Below are positions 1 to 13,280 of a stretch of DNA of 64,000 nt, piece after piece (the first letter of the stretch is position 1; each line of letters opens with the position of its first letter). Source of the stretch: Balaenoptera acutorostrata (Eukaryota; Chordata; Mammalia; Artiodactyla; Balaenopteridae); NCBI RefSeq assembly GCF_949987535.1, contig NC_080081.1:41022428-41086427 (forward strand), given 5' to 3'. The position numbers and the translations under genes were made by a program. The notes beneath the pieces are model-generated. The model was not told the DNA's origin. It was given only the letters and a program-made list of their open reading frames with translations, and made no database searches.

Positions 1-1099
1 TGTGAAGCTCACTGCTAACAGCCTACAGGATAATGAATTCACAGGCAAGGGACCCACTGAACACTTTGAGTTCACTGTTTCTGGTTGCTATTACCAAGGG
101 ATGTTAGGGTAACTCACTGACATTTGAACTCTCTCCCTTGTGTGCAGCTCTCCAATCCAAACAATTTTTTTCAAAAAAATAAAAAAATAAAAAACCTGAA
201 AATGTTCTGGGGCTTGTTAAAGTTCCCAGAAATGTTTTGAGACCCTGGAGAGTTTCCAGGGTAGTTATACTGCAAGTTGGCAAAAGGAGGCAGCCTTTAG
301 GAGACCCACAAAGCTTCAAGGTAAGTCCAAAGCATAAACCTAGGGGGCACTTGGGGAAATAAATTAAGACAGAAATTCAGACTGTTTTAACCAATGGCAC
401 ATCAAAATCTAAGTAGACACAAAAGTTGGACTATTAGCCCTTAGGGCATCTGTCACTATAAAGATATATCCTTGTGAAAATAGTAATAGATCTATTGCTA
501 ATGGGAACCTTGGAAGCCAAAGCTGCAAAATTGATGGGTATGGGATTGAACAATTAAAAGCTGGTAGAGTGCTCATGACTTAATTCTGAGAATCCCTTGC
601 TAGGATAAGTTGATCATAGAATGAGTTAGATCTACAGTAAGTCATACACCAACTTCAAAAAAATTTCCATGGAACAAGGTACATTGTAAAACAACACAAA
701 ATCCCCAACCCAGTTACACATCCCTCTTAGGTATTAATTTGGCTAGAAGAGATCCAAGGCTTAGCTAAAGAAATAAGATCTTCAAGTGTCAAATAATTAA
801 GCATGCCACCTTTTGGCACACCTGCATATTTTATGTTTAAAAACAGTAGTCTCTGTAGATATATACCAAAGTGGCAAAATCTTACTAAGACAACCTAAAA
901 TTAAAATATCCATTATGGGGAATGTTTCAACTTGACAAGATCATCCATTTAAGAAGTGCACTTGAAAACAAGTTTCCCAACTCAAACAAACAGAATGATA
1001 TCTCTATTGTAATTAGCAGGCAGAAGACTCCAAAAGACTTCAAGTTCCCAAAATAATTTCACTGACAGGCTTATTGGAAAAGGCTAATGAAAATTTAAT
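1..1099. other. Unclassified AT-rich sequence
   Basis: No coding frame with recognisable protein content and no repeat I can name. There is a short A-rich run near 175-200. The right edge is set by the 5' end of the L1 piece that follows. It could be decayed retroelement DNA, but nothing visible supports a family. Confidence 0.5.
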
Positions 1100-2155
1100 A
1101 TGACAGGAACAGCTCAAGATGATGGAGTAGAAGGATATAACCTCACCCCCTTCTTACAAAAACACCAAAATCACAACTAACTGCTGAACAAGCATCAACA
1201 AAAAAATGCTGGAACCTACCAAAAAAGACAGCCTATATCCAAAGACAAAGACGAAGCCACAACAAGATGGTAGGAGGGGTGCAATTGTGATAAAATAAAA
1301 TCCCATACCCACCAGGTGGGCAACCCACCAATTGCAGAACAGTTATACCACAGAAGTTATCCCACAGGATGGGAAGTTCTGAGCCCCATGTGAGGCTTCC
1401 TAGCCAGGGGTCTGGCAATGGGAAGAGGAGTCCCCAAAGAATCTGTCCTTGAAGGCCATTGGGGTTTGATCACAGGACTTCCACAGGACTGGGGGAGACA
1501 GAAACTCCACTCTTGGAGGGCACATACAAAATCTTGTGTGCACCAGGATGCATGGGAGAAAAGCAGTGAATCCAGAAGAGCCTGGACCAGACCTACCTGC
1601 TAGTATTGGAGGGTCTCCTGCAGAGGTGGGGGTGTGGCTGTGGCTCACTGCAGGGAAAAAGACAATGGCAGCACCAGTTCTGGGAAGTATTCACTGGCAT
1701 GAGCCCTCCCAGAGACTGCCATTAGCCCCACCAAACAACATGTAGGCTCTAGTGTTGGGTCACCTCAGGCCAAAACCCAACAGGATGGGAACAAAGCCCT
1801 ACCCATCAGCAGACTAGTGGCTAAAAATCTCCCTGAGCATGGACTGCCTACTAGAGGGACAAGAACCAGCCCCACCCACCACTGGGCAGCAACTAGCCCC
1901 TCCTATTGGGAGGCTTGCACAACCCTCTTAGACAGTCTCATCTACCAGAGGGCAGACAGTAGAATCAAGAACTACAATCCTGCAGCCTGTGAAATGCAAA
2001 CCACAAACACAGAAAGTTAGTCAAAATGAGAAGGCAGAGGAATATCCCAGCTGAAGGAACAAAATGAAACCCCAGAAGAACAACTAAGTGAAGTGGAAAT
2101 AGCCAAGCTCCTGGAAAAAATTTAGAATAATGATAGTGAAGATGATCCAAGATCA
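1100..2155 (+). mobile_element. L1 LINE, 5' UTR plus start of ORF1, 3'-truncated
   Basis: The start (tgacaggaacagctcaagat) parallels the 5' end of the larger L1 at 16030, which reads gtgacagaacagcttcaaga, so the 5' end appears complete. The sequence then follows an L1 5' UTR and reaches the ORF1 start at about 2026 (protein start MRRQRNIP). Frame is lost after about 13 codons. Similarity continues through the segment equivalent to the KEFRIMIVKMIQ region and stops near 2155, after which the DNA is unrelated to L1 ORF1. Most L1 copies lose the 5' end; this one keeps it and lacks the rest, so deletion or early termination is likely. It is clearly more diverged than the L1 at 16030. Confidence 0.75.
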
Positions 2156-2329
2156 TCTAATGAATCAGTAGAATTATTCATGTAATTTAATGTATTTTTT
2201 GTTTTTCTTCATATTTTATTTTTAGTTTTACTTTTCAAATTTTGCTTGTCATTATTTGCTCTTTTCATTCCCTGTGAATATGGTCAATAAGGTTTCTTAT
2301 TTTCCAAAACATTTTAAAGATAATTGATT

Positions 2330-2525
2330 TGTATCTGTATCTGCTAATTCCATCACCTTAAATCATTTTAGGTCTGTTTTCCTCATCTATTGTTTCTCCT
2401 GGTTCTAGATCATGAAGCTTTGTTTCATTTTATATTTACTAATTTTTTTTGCATACACTGCTAATTTTCCTGGGAATTTTTTACATTGAAAGTCTAGCAC
2501 ATGCAGTGAAGATAATTTCTTGAGG
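2330..2525 (+). repeat. Possible ancient L1 3' UTR fragment
   Basis: The order of short blocks (ctaattccatcacc, ggtctgttttcct, tttctcctggttctagatcat, gctaattttcctggg) resembles the 3' untranslated part of old mammalian L1M elements as I remember it. There is no open frame. The assignment is from memory and needs a repeat-library search. Confidence 0.35.
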
Positions 2526-5500
2526 AAAGTTTGCTTTCGTTTCTTCTAATATCTTTTGTGGAGTTGCTATTCTAGGATCATTTTAAATTATATTCCTACC
2601 AGAGATGAACCAAGCAGCCAGAGAAGTATATAATCAATCAGGCTACACATTTAAAGTGAATTTCTCCATCTTTGTTCAGTGCTAAAACATATATCATTAG
2701 TTACCTCACAGTCCACTGATGATAAGAGCTCTATTTCTATTCACCCTTGTATTGATGGTATAACCTATTAATGTCCCAACTTTACAGAAGAGGATAGCTT
2801 GTTAGTAGCCCCTGGAATTTTCAGTAGCTTCTGGAATTCATATATTTTCCCATGCTCCATGAGGTCTCAAATACTCAGCTTCACCAAATTCAGCAAATAT
2901 TCTAAATGTAAAATGTGTATGTTGTATTCCTCTTGCATACCTAAATTTAAGCCTTTAATCCCTTGTCCGATTATTCTTAACTTTCTTTCAAGGTCGTTGG
3001 TGATTTTAATTTTGTAAGTTGTATTATATGCAGTATCCACTTTTTAAGTGAGAGAATAAATTTTGGCTTTGAATGCACTGTTATTGGAAACAGCAACATT
3101 GTCTCTTTAAAATATAAATAACTAAAACTCTGCCATCATATAGATGTTAAAACATTTCTTGTAATTTTGAGTCTTTAGTATAATAGTTATTTGAAGGTAT
3201 TTTGAGTATCATGTATTTGTATGTCTTTCTATATGTAAGTTTCTCATTGGGAGCATAGTGATAAGCAAGCAGACTCATTTATTGCCCTCACAAAATTTAA
3301 ATAATAAAGAAAAAGCAACAATAAAACAGGCAAATATTAGTCTGATGAAAGTCTCGATGATGTACAAAGTGCCATGCTTGCTTATGGAAACAGAGCCACA
3401 TCTGTTGAGGGATATGAAACATAATTTACATGGATATGTGGAAAAGTATGTTTTTCACTAGAAACTGGAAAATGTGTGTCTCAAGCCAAAAGAGGGGGTG
3501 TGATTAAAACTGAGAGGAAAAAATAAGGGACAAAGACCACATTATGGAGTATCTTACAAACACAAAGTGAATCATTGTGTACAGCATGCTTACTAATGCA
3601 AATTAAAAAATTGTATTAAATTTTCTCCTAGAATACTATAAAGGCAATAACATACACAATCTTAAGTAGTATATGCTTTTTAAAATCTTACAATAAATAA
3701 CGCTGTTCTAAACTGTTCATTTGCTGAGACATCTCTTACATCATGTGGTTTGCACACTGTAAGATGGAAAAGTATAGGTACTTCCCATTTATTTGGAAAT
3801 GATGGAAATAATATTAACTTTGAGGGAAAAACTATTCAAATCAAAGTAGACTAGGTAAGTTTAATATTTGTAGATCAAAGATAGGAAGACTAGCCCTAGC
3901 AATTTAATTGAGGCTTCAGTGAATATACAGATGGTATTCTACTTTTCTATGGAATACAAATTTGTTCAATGTATGAATGTAAAAACTGTCCAGTAGACTG
4001 ATTATAAGGAGTGTTTTATTCTAGGAAAATTAAAAAAAAAAAAATTTAGAAACTTATAATTAGACTTCTGGAACATAATTAGTTTTTACCCAAAGAAATC
4101 ATGTTTCACAATAATTAAGAATGTAAGAACTTTCCTCAAAGAACCTGTCATGATTCAAGAACTGAAATGTTTTAATTTACCCAAGGAAAAGTCAAGTATC
4201 CCTTCACCACTTCTGTCTTTATCCTTGTCAGCTTCCCAAAGTCTATAGACACACTTGCTCTCTGGCTTCTTCCTGCTCCTCACATTCAGATGTGAAGCAT
4301 ATAGGTTAAGCCAGAACACAAGCTCTCTTCATAGTTGGAGTAAATTCTGTAGCCTGAAATATAAAGACTGGAAAGTAGGACAAGGGCAGCAAGGATAAGA
4401 TGATAAATCTCAAAAAAAGTTACTTTGAAATCTGACAAATTTCTTATTTAAGTTTTCTCACACCTTTATGTCACCTTACTATAATCTATTAAATAAAGGA
4501 TTTAATGAGAGATTACTTAATGTTATAATTAGCTTATTTCATAAGTGTCTGCATAATATTTTTGAAAATAACCTTAGTTAAAATGTTTAATTACAATCAA
4601 AATGTGATTTGTTATGCAAATACAGTAAAACTAACTAACAAGAATGAAAAAATGAAAATTCCCTTAGGGTCTGAGATACTGCCAATGGTAAAAAAAAAAA
4701 AAAATAACTTGATTTTTTTTTGCTCATATTTCTCTTTTCCTACCCATATTAGTTTTTAAAAAATAATTTTTACAGGAATGTTTTGCAGTGCTTAAAAAAT
4801 GTTTTTTTTATTTTGCCTTTTTCCAATAAAAATGGACATGGACTCTTTTAGTATTGATATATATTTACTAAAATTTCATTATTTCTAAAGAAATTTTGTG
4901 CCTCACTTTTTAGATTTACCATATAATGTGTTAATTCAGTTCCCTGTTGAGGAATATTTGTTTTCAAATGTTTATTATTTTGGACAATACTACAAATTCC
5001 ACCATTTTTCATATACGTGTACACCCTTACAACAGCTTCTTTATAGGATCTTTCTTAAATGAAGAATTATTTGGTCAAATAGCAAATAAAATTTTGCTAT
5101 ATATTCTGAGATTGCCTCAAATATTATCTTGCAGAATGATAATTTAGAGATAGAAATCTTCTGCTTGATATATGTCATTTTTTATTTAGGAAAATTTTCA
5201 GAGTTCCAGGAGTGCTACATTATTAAAGACTTTTTTCTTTATTTACAGCATCCTATTCTTTATGTGGATGCTATATTCTCTAAAAACACTCTGAGACTGT
5301 AAATTGGATTTTTTCCTAAACTTTTTAACTTTTTCTATTTCCTTAATTATTTCTATTTCCTTTGGGGGCAGTTTTTCTTATTGTTCATTTTTATTCATAT
5401 TTTATGATGATGGTTTTATGTAAATATGTGAATTTTTAATACTTACTGACATTTGTGACTGAAAATTTGGGTTGACCCATAAAAGTGACTCGAAAGGAGA

Positions 5501-6041
5501 GGCCTATGCAAGGTTACATGATGAAGGTGCACTATGAAGGTATACTTAGGCAAATCAGGATTCCTACATTTGCAATATTAGAGGGAGGTTTACACTGAAT
5601 TTCTGGTATATATTTTGCCATTTCCTTTGGTTCCATTGTAAAAGCCTAAAATTACCTTTTACTTTATTCTGCTTCTTTCCCCAGCCTTAACACGTTAACT
5701 TTGTTTTGGTATATTTACTTACTTTATTTAAAAACATTTCTTCTGAATTTAGGCAGGAATTTAACAAATTTCCTCCTAGTGACTCTTATATGCAGAGAGT
5801 TTAAGTGACAATGGCCCGACTTTTCAATAGCCCAACATTTAATTAATTACTTACTCCTTCCTTTTATACTTGATGACAGTATGCTAAGCTTTCCTGTGAC
5901 TATCTTCCTGAATTGCTTTATAGTTTTCTTTACACACTTTTTAAACAATCCAAGTCAACACTGATTTATTAAACATCCTGTGATAAAATTAGAATTCAGC
6001 AATATAATGTTTTATTTTTGAAAATTCAGTTTGAATAGAAG

Positions 6042-6060
6042 ATAGATAGATAGATAGATT
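6042..6060. repeat. GATA microsatellite (short)
   Basis: Five near-perfect GATA units in otherwise non-repetitive DNA. Confidence 0.8.
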
Positions 6061-8217
6061 TCTAAAATAATGAATGAACCAACACCAGCAGCATTTTTGC
6101 TTCTCCTGAAGGATAGCTATATATATCTGTACTTCAGTGTAAGAAGCATAGAATCCTTTCAAGGTTGTTAGCATTTATGCTGGAAGAGGCAAGGAGGTAA
6201 ATTAAAAGGTCGACTATTACAACCATTATTATTATTAGCATTATTCATAATAATAAGAGTAATAATGGCTAACTAGAATAAGTTGAATCTGTGTAAATAC
6301 ATGAATTCATACTGCTACTCAAAAGATGAAAGAAAATATGAAGTACAAAAAAGGTATTTGTTTTATAAAAGTTACAATTGGATGAATTTATTTGAAATGG
6401 TTTAAAAATTCTGGGAGTGATAACATATGCACAGCTCTTTTGTTACTTTTGTGAATGATATGTATGTTTTATACATCTGGGGCATCTGGCAGGAACAAGG
6501 AGCTGGCCAAATGGTTCAAAATGAAATATCTAGACAGAGAGAGTAGTTACTGTCAATAAAAAAAAAAAGTGCTAACTACTCACAAAATCCAACATACCTT
6601 TAGAGGTGAAACCCCCTAATGCGTTGGAACCACCATATATAATAAAACACATTTTTTCTTGATAGTATTAACAAAACAGGTCAATGAGTCACAGTGATAT
6701 GAGTGATGTGATGTTGGACAAGCAATTTTTAAAGCTGTCTCATTTTAGAAGGAGCCAAGAATTTTGAAAATATAATGATAATCTTAGACAAAACAGACTT
6801 GATGCCAAGTAAAACGCTTGAAATTATAAGTAAACTTTAAACTGCCCTCATGGGGAGTACAGCCACGGATTGTAAAACAACTGGATTATTTATTTCACAA
6901 AATCTGTTGGACCACAAGAAAGTATTGTTTGTCAGGTTGTATTTCCCTTTTTATATTCATTAATTGAACAAACAGGTATTAAGTCCAAATTAGTTTTTTT
7001 TCTTATCTTTTTAGCTTGAGTTGAATGCACATGTTATTTACATACATATAGCTTTATATATAGCAATCTGTAAATATTATCAATGTTAATATTAAATATA
7101 ACAATGAAACTGTTTAAAACTAATAATCATTAGCAAACTTTTATATTTGTTTTATAACAAAAAAAAGTATGTTGATGAAAGGTGAAATCTATAATTATAT
7201 TTATAAATACTTCATGACCTTACTAAGATTTACACAATGTCATTTCTTCTTTAAGAATAAAGAAGTATGTTTAATTTATATATTTTTATATATCTTCTAT
7301 TTTATGCATTTTTAATTTCTATATTTTTCCTGTAATTTTCCCCTGAAAATTAAGGGAAAAACCCCTTCATTTTGTGGTGTTTTATTAATATTTTTTCTTG
7401 GAATTCTTGTTTTCAGCTTGTGCATGTCCATTTTAATTTGTAGGAAGTGTATAATTTTTTTTTTTTGGTTTTCTGGGAGTAGTTTTCCTCCAAAATGTAT
7501 TTTTTATGTATCTTTTGATTTATTTCTGCTTTTTAAATGGAATATCCTTGTATGAATCTTCATTTAAATAAGGGAAACTTTTCACAAAAATAACATAATT
7601 CTCCTTGAGTTTCCAATAACTTTGTTTGAACGTTTTGTCTGTATATAACCTTAAACATTGCCTGCAGGGCCAAGTATCAGAGATTTGTAATTAAATAAAT
7701 CTTTCAGAATTTCGTTTTCTTTTTTTGTTGTTCTTCCTTGAAAAGGAGAGATACAATTGTGGAATTGGTTGTGCTATCTAGTAGTTAATAAATTTAATTA
7801 TCTATGGAAGTCTGGTAGCATTTTTCCTGCCCTGTAGACATGCCTATATTTTTGAGTTAGATTTTAATTTTTTTCTCTGGTCTTTCTGCCAATCTTCTCT
7901 ATAGAAAATAAAGCAATCCTGTGCTACTGTGTCATCTATGATGAGAAAAACAGAACTACTACCCAGACATCACTGGATCCTATTTTCAAGAGGGTAGATA
8001 GAATTGAATCCAGCAAGGAACCAGAACCTGTGCCATCAATATCATGTGTGAGAAAATAAAGAAGGCATGGGTTTGCTTCTGATTAGGTAACTGGCCTCAA
8101 ATGGAAAGTTTTCTGATTTATCCATGGGCTCTTAACAACACAATACTACTCTTACCAACCTAAACATTATTAGTAGATGCCTATAACATTCTCTTTTAGT
8201 CTCTGTTTCTGTCTTTC

Positions 8218-8315
8218 CCAATTTCTCTCTCCCTCTCCCTCTGTCTCTTTCTCTCTCATTTGGACCCAACATATAGGTATTAAAAAATAAAAATTAAAAA
8301 AAAAAAAAAAAAAAC
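8218..8315. repeat. Pyrimidine tract followed by A-rich run
   Basis: A CT-rich stretch (tctctctccctctccctctg) at 8223-8260 is followed about 35 bases later by a run of about 20 A at 8296-8315. The A run could be the tail of a lost retrotransposon, but no body is recognisable upstream. Confidence 0.6.
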
Positions 8316-9640
8316 ACCTTGAAAAATGCTGTTTAAAAAAATTCTGGCCCAGTAAATATTAAAAGTATACTTAAAGAGATAATGTGTAAACAAAATGAAC
8401 AAGTGGGTTTTGCATGCAATCTAATTGTTTGGAACATGGAAAGCAAAAGACTAGGCCACTTTTCTCTACATATCTTTGATTCTTTACTTTTACTCTTTTT
8501 ATGTCAATCATTTTGAACTTCATCTAATTCTCGGTGCTGTGAGTTAATTCTCACCAATCAAAATTCTAACAATTTTAACCCCAGTTAAATGTTACAGTAG
8601 AGGAAGCACTTTTGAAATATTAGGCATAAATATTAAAGTGGTATACTTAACAATTGTGGTTTAAGTCACCAATAAAAGATTGAGTGCATGTTATAAACTT
8701 TCTATGAGATACTGGAGATCTTTTTAAATGGACAATTTTTATTGTCATTTCCTCACTGCATATCAATATATTGGGTTTCTTTCCTATACATTTTTCCTTT
8801 TTGGTTTGTTTAGCCTCTAACAGAACAGATACTTCTGAATAGACTATTAAAATTGAGATTTTGCTTACATAGCAATGAGAATGAGGGGCATTCAGCAATC
8901 AATTGCGTTTTCCAGATGGTCTCAGTAACCTTCCTTTCTTTAGGGTCTAAGCCAAATATTAAACCCTCCACCTTAGGTTACTTTCTCTTAGTTCCATAAC
9001 TACCTGCAGCATTCCAAGACTGCATAGCTATTAACAAATGTATGTTGCTAATACTGCTATAGATTAGGAAAGGACAGTCCTTCTCAGGAAAAGACACTGA
9101 GTCACCTTACATCTATTCCTTTTTCTTTTACATTTTCCTTTCATCTACCTTGTTCTTTTCACTTCTTCAATAAGGTTGCCCTCATTTAAACTATGGTAAC
9201 ACTTTTCATAATCTCTTTATCTTCAATCAAATGTGATCAATAGAGAAAAAATTTTATTTTGTAATGCTTGGGCAGGGTTAAAACTTAGCTGCCAGGAGAT
9301 TTTTATTCTAATGCTTAGCTTTCTCCAATTTTAAGTACTACCTTTTTCTGAGAGAACATTAGGTTAAAAAAATATTATCATAGAAATACAAATTTATTAA
9401 CATTTAAATTTTCAAAATTTATGATCTCCTAGATAATGAAAAAATATATATTTACTTGTTTCACAATGCTCCTTTATATAGGTTTCTGTTGTGTGATTTA
9501 TGTATTATATAGAGTGCAAAATGATTTATGACTACTTATTAATTTTACTGATACCCTCATTTTCTTTAGAAAAAAATCTAGGCCTTGTACTGACATTAAA
9601 ATCCTGATAAAGTGTAATTTTAAGAATTGACTATCCCCTT

Positions 9641-9692
<52 letters not shown>
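9641..9692. repeat. CA dinucleotide microsatellite
   Basis: Three CATA units lead into a pure CA run of about 19 units (9655-9692). Read on the minus strand it gives a false valine-cysteine open frame. Confidence 0.95.
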
Positions 9693-9695
<3 letters not shown>

Positions 9696-9699
9696 ATTT

Positions 9700-10955
9700 T
9701 GTTCCATTCTACCAGGCCAATGCTCACCTTTAGGTGATAGATTTTCAGTGCAGTTCAAGCCTGTTAACTTTAACAGGAGCTTATTGGAACAGTCATAGTG
9801 AATGATGTAAAAATTGTGCTGCTGAGACTCAATTATAAGGTAGAATACTATTCAATCTCGATGATTACAGTGCATCTGAGTTTTTTTTTCATCTTTCTTA
9901 TCTAGCTCTATGTCACAATTTGGTGTTTCATCTAGTCACATAGATAAATTCAGTTACCTTTAACACTTGTGATTTTAATCCATATTTCCATTTTATTTCA
10001 TTCTTTCTTAATCCTAAAATTTACATGGAAGCTGACTAATGTTTTGTTTATTCTAACATACATTTCTAGCAACTCCATCACTGTTTAAAATACTTTTTAC
10101 ACTAGTACAACAATTTCAAATGCAGCTATGAACATCTATTGATATTTTAGTTGTAATACTAAATAACACCAAAGCAAAAAAGTCTCTGGGAGTATTTTTT
10201 AGTATTTTTTTTTTTGCTGTTTTTATATTTCAATCAGTAAGATGTTGAATCTGTTTTTTTTTTTTCATGCAATTCCAATAATTTAGTTTAAAAACAGATA
10301 TAGCCATAAGAACAGATTGGGAACCAATGACAACATAAAGATGCATTACCCACATTATGTTCAGGAATACTCTTTTGTGAAAATGGATCATTATGAAATA
10401 GAATACTGAATAAAAGTAAAGCTGATGATTCTATATACTACTTTTTCTCCACTAATCTGGAAATAATAAATCTAATTTATGTGGCTATTGAAGTTACAGG
10501 AACGGATGGAAGTTCAAAGAGGAAAGATAGAGCAGCGTGTAGAAGAACTCTGACATCCAAAATTTAATTAATAAAGAAATTGTTGACAAATAATATGCCA
10601 AGAAGTGGTTTTGTAATAATCAAGGACATTTGGTTACTGGCTAAATACTGAGATTATTGTTAATTACTTTTATGTTTTTGTAATATTATCATGGTCATAT
10701 TAAAAATTAGTCTTTTTAGGTATATCTAAGAAAAAAAATTGTGTAGAAATAATATGACATTTTAGATTTGCTTTAAATAATCTATGTTGGAGGATTGAGT
10801 TAAAAGGCAAATTCAACACTAAAAATATGTTGATAATTTGTAAAAGCTAAATACTAATGGTTAAATACTAATCTAGACTTTTCATTTTAAATATACCTGG
10901 TTTAAAGTTTTCTAATATATAAGCACTGACATGCCTATTCTTAGGTTTGCTGATC
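9700..10955. other. No recognisable feature
   Basis: AT-rich DNA with several T runs (10197-10215, 10253-10266). I see no gene or named repeat. Confidence 0.5.
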
Positions 10956-10959
10956 AAAA

Positions 10960-11130
10960 GTTGGAGAGTGGAAAGGTCATGATCTTTGGAATCAAACAGA
11001 CATAGATTTAAACCTGGGCTTCTCCAGTTGTGTAATATTAGAGGCATTAGTGAACATTAGAAGTTTTAAATCTTTATCTGGAAAATAGGGATATACTAAT
11101 AGCTATATATTTGTGTATGTATAACTTACT
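10960..11130 (+). repeat. MIR SINE, sense orientation
   Basis: Blocks in MIR order: ggaatcaaacagacatagat, ttaaacctgggcttctccag, a degraded 'tgtgtgaccttgggcaa' zone, then aaatctttatctggaaaata (equivalent to the conserved 'cctcatctgtaaaatgggga'). MIR is an ancient tRNA-derived mammalian SINE. Divergence is high, as expected. Confidence 0.7.
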
Positions 11131-11174
11131 AAATATATAGCACTAAAAATGTAACTAAAGAGGGTGCTGATCTA

Positions 11175-11400
11175 AGAATTCTGAATATGTTAACTCATTT
11201 AATCCTTAAAACAAACCTATGAGGTAGTTACTATTGCTATGCCCATTTTATATATGAGGAAACTTAGGCAGAGAAAGTTTCAGTAATTTGCCAAAGTTTA
11301 CACAGCTTTTAAATTTGTAAAGTTTGGATTCAATCAAAACAGTGTGGTGTGAAATATGTTCTGAATCACCATAACATCTAGCCCTTGTTATCTAACAAAT
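11175..11400 (-). repeat. MIR SINE, antisense orientation
   Basis: This reads as the reverse complement of the MIR core: taactcatttaatccttaaa, acctatgaggtagttactat, cccattttatatatgaggaa, cttaggcagagaaagttt, and tttacacagcttttaaattt. Together with the sense copy just upstream it forms an inverted MIR pair about 50 bases apart. Confidence 0.8.
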
Positions 11401-11689
11401 ACAATTGGTATATGTTATATATAGATATCCCTGTTATATTCCTTTGAACTCTCAACAACTAAGACACATACAGAACATGAAGGATAAGAAATATGAGGCC
11501 GTCTAATAATCAACAAATGCTAATTTCCATGATTAGAAATACTTCATGGTTTCTACTAGTTTCAATATCTGAAAAAAACTATCGTTTCCTAATCGCATGG
11601 ACTGCATATTGTTGATTTTTCTGTGAAATGATATATTCAGGCTTGTATATTCTTGCTTTACAGAAAATAACCTAGAGTAAAACATGATT

Positions 11690-11707
11690 TTTTTTTTTTT
11701 TTTTTTT
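11690..11707. repeat. Poly(T) run
   Basis: About 18 T in a row. The flanks give no clear antisense retroposon body. Confidence 0.8.
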
Positions 11708-11809
11708 GCTTTCTCAAATGAGAACTAGCTTGCCTTCTGAGGAAGAACATCCTTTTTCTTTTGTTTTTTGTGGTTTTGATTACTGTTCCATATTTGTTAG
11801 TTCATTAAT

Positions 11810-12490
11810 TTGTCCATTAAATTAATAAATACCAGGCACTGTGCTTGATGATGAAGATATTAACAGTGAACAAGATAAACATGAATTTGTCCTCATGGAG
11901 TTTATATTCTTTGGAGAACTAAAGAGTAATAAACAATTATGTCAAAATGATGTAAAAAGTGCTGGAATAGGGGAAATATGAACAATATATGGCATTGACA
12001 ATATCCCTAAAATAGCTTTAGCAGGAATGATGGAAAATTCATAGAGAAATTTATACTGAAGCTAAACTTTGAAAAATATTACCCTGCTATGGAATTATGT
12101 AAAATTATATGTTAAGAATCAAATATAACAACATATGTGATATCCTTGAGGAATATTAACAAGCACAGATATAAGTTTAAAGTGGGTTCGAATTTAGGTT
12201 TGAAAGGAGTATTAAAAGATATGTCTAGACAGATAAGCTGGAACCATAGAATGGAAGACGCAATCTCTGTTAAAATTTTTGTGCTTTATTATAAGGATAA
12301 TGGATAGCCAATAAATATTTAAACAGATGATCATATTTGCATTTTAGAAAGATTATCCTGGCTTCAGTGTGAGAAGTGACTGAAAGAAATCAAGACTGTA
12401 ATCAAGAATACCACTTAGGAGCTTGTTACAACTATCCAAGAAGAGATTATGGTTTTTGCATTAGAAGAACTTTACTAGTCTTTCACAAAA
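11810..12490 (+). repeat. Ancient mammalian interspersed repeat (LINE-like, family uncertain)
   Basis: Block order matches a common old mammalian repeat: accaggcactgtgcttgatg, agtgaacaagataaac, cctcatggagtttatattct, then ggataatggatagccaataa, gaaagattatcctggcttca, and gagcttgttacaactatcca. I recall this consensus as an old LINE (L2-like) but am not sure of the name. There are no open frames. Another copy of the same family appears at about 59960-60450. Confidence 0.6.
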
Positions 12491-12825
12491 GTTGGAAAAA
12501 AATAGATATATTTATAAATTAGTATTCAAAGGACAATAATTGAACATAGGGTTGAATTCAGAAAAAAAGCCTCAGAATTATACCTCAGTTTCTAATTTGA
12601 GCATCTGGTAGGTGGTAGTATTACTTTTTATTAATCCAGAAACAACAGGGAAAGAAAATGTTCTGGGACAATGATTAGGAGTCTAGTTTGGGATATTTCA
12701 AAATTTGTCAGCCCTGAGGTGCATATAAAAATTTCTAATCATATTTCAAAATATTGTAGTAAATTATTATGAGAGATAACTATGGTGGATGATATTGGTC
12801 TTGAGTAATTAAGAATCAAATGTCA

Positions 12826-13076
12826 GAGTGGTAGTGTATATATGGACATATATACACTACCAAATGTAAAATAGATAGCTAGTGGGAAGCAGTCGCATAG
12901 CGCAGGGAGATCAGCTCGGTGCTTTGTGACCAGCTAGAAGGGTGGGATAGGGAGGGTGACGCAAGAGGGAAGAGATATGGGGATATATGTATATGTATAA
13001 CTGAGTCACTTTGTTATAAAGCAGAAACTAACACCATTGTAAAGCAATTATACTCCAATAAAAACGTTAAAAAAAA
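12826..13076 (+). mobile_element. 5'-truncated L1, 3' UTR only
   Basis: About 250 bp equivalent to the terminal 3' UTR of the L1s at 16030 and 35439: gacatatatacactaccaaa, gctagtgggaagcagt, ataactgagtcactttgtta, AATAAA at 13057-13062 and a short A tail. It is flanked by a perfect 15 bp TSD, aagaatcaaatgtca, at 12811-12825 and 13077-13091. The perfect TSD suggests a comparatively recent L1 insertion. Confidence 0.93.
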
Positions 13077-13280
13077 AAGAATCAAATGTCAATTGAAGCT
13101 ATTGGAATGGATAAAAATCAATGCATGAATATTTTTTCCCAGTCCAGAAGAATCTTTTTTATTGAATCATAGTTGATTTATTATATTTTGTTGCTTTCAG
13201 GTGTACAGCAAAGTGATTCAGTTATATGTATATTTTTTCAGTGTATTTTTTGTTATAGGTTATTATAAGATGTTGAATAT

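Larger units (their letters stand above)
2526..9640. other. AT-rich unique or deeply decayed DNA
   Basis: No host gene is supported. Small features inside: a weak LINE/MIR-like patch at about 3230-3400 (cagactcatttattgccctc), a short GATA run at 6042-6060, a pyrimidine-rich tract at 8218-8260 and an A-run at 8296-8315. A patch at 5180-5360 may be an old L1 3' UTR remnant. Frames here are under 90 codons and look like chance. Confidence 0.5.

Noticed and set aside
9498..9758. 86-codon frame with a long valine-cysteine run
   Set aside because: The run is the translated CA microsatellite; flanks have no protein signature.
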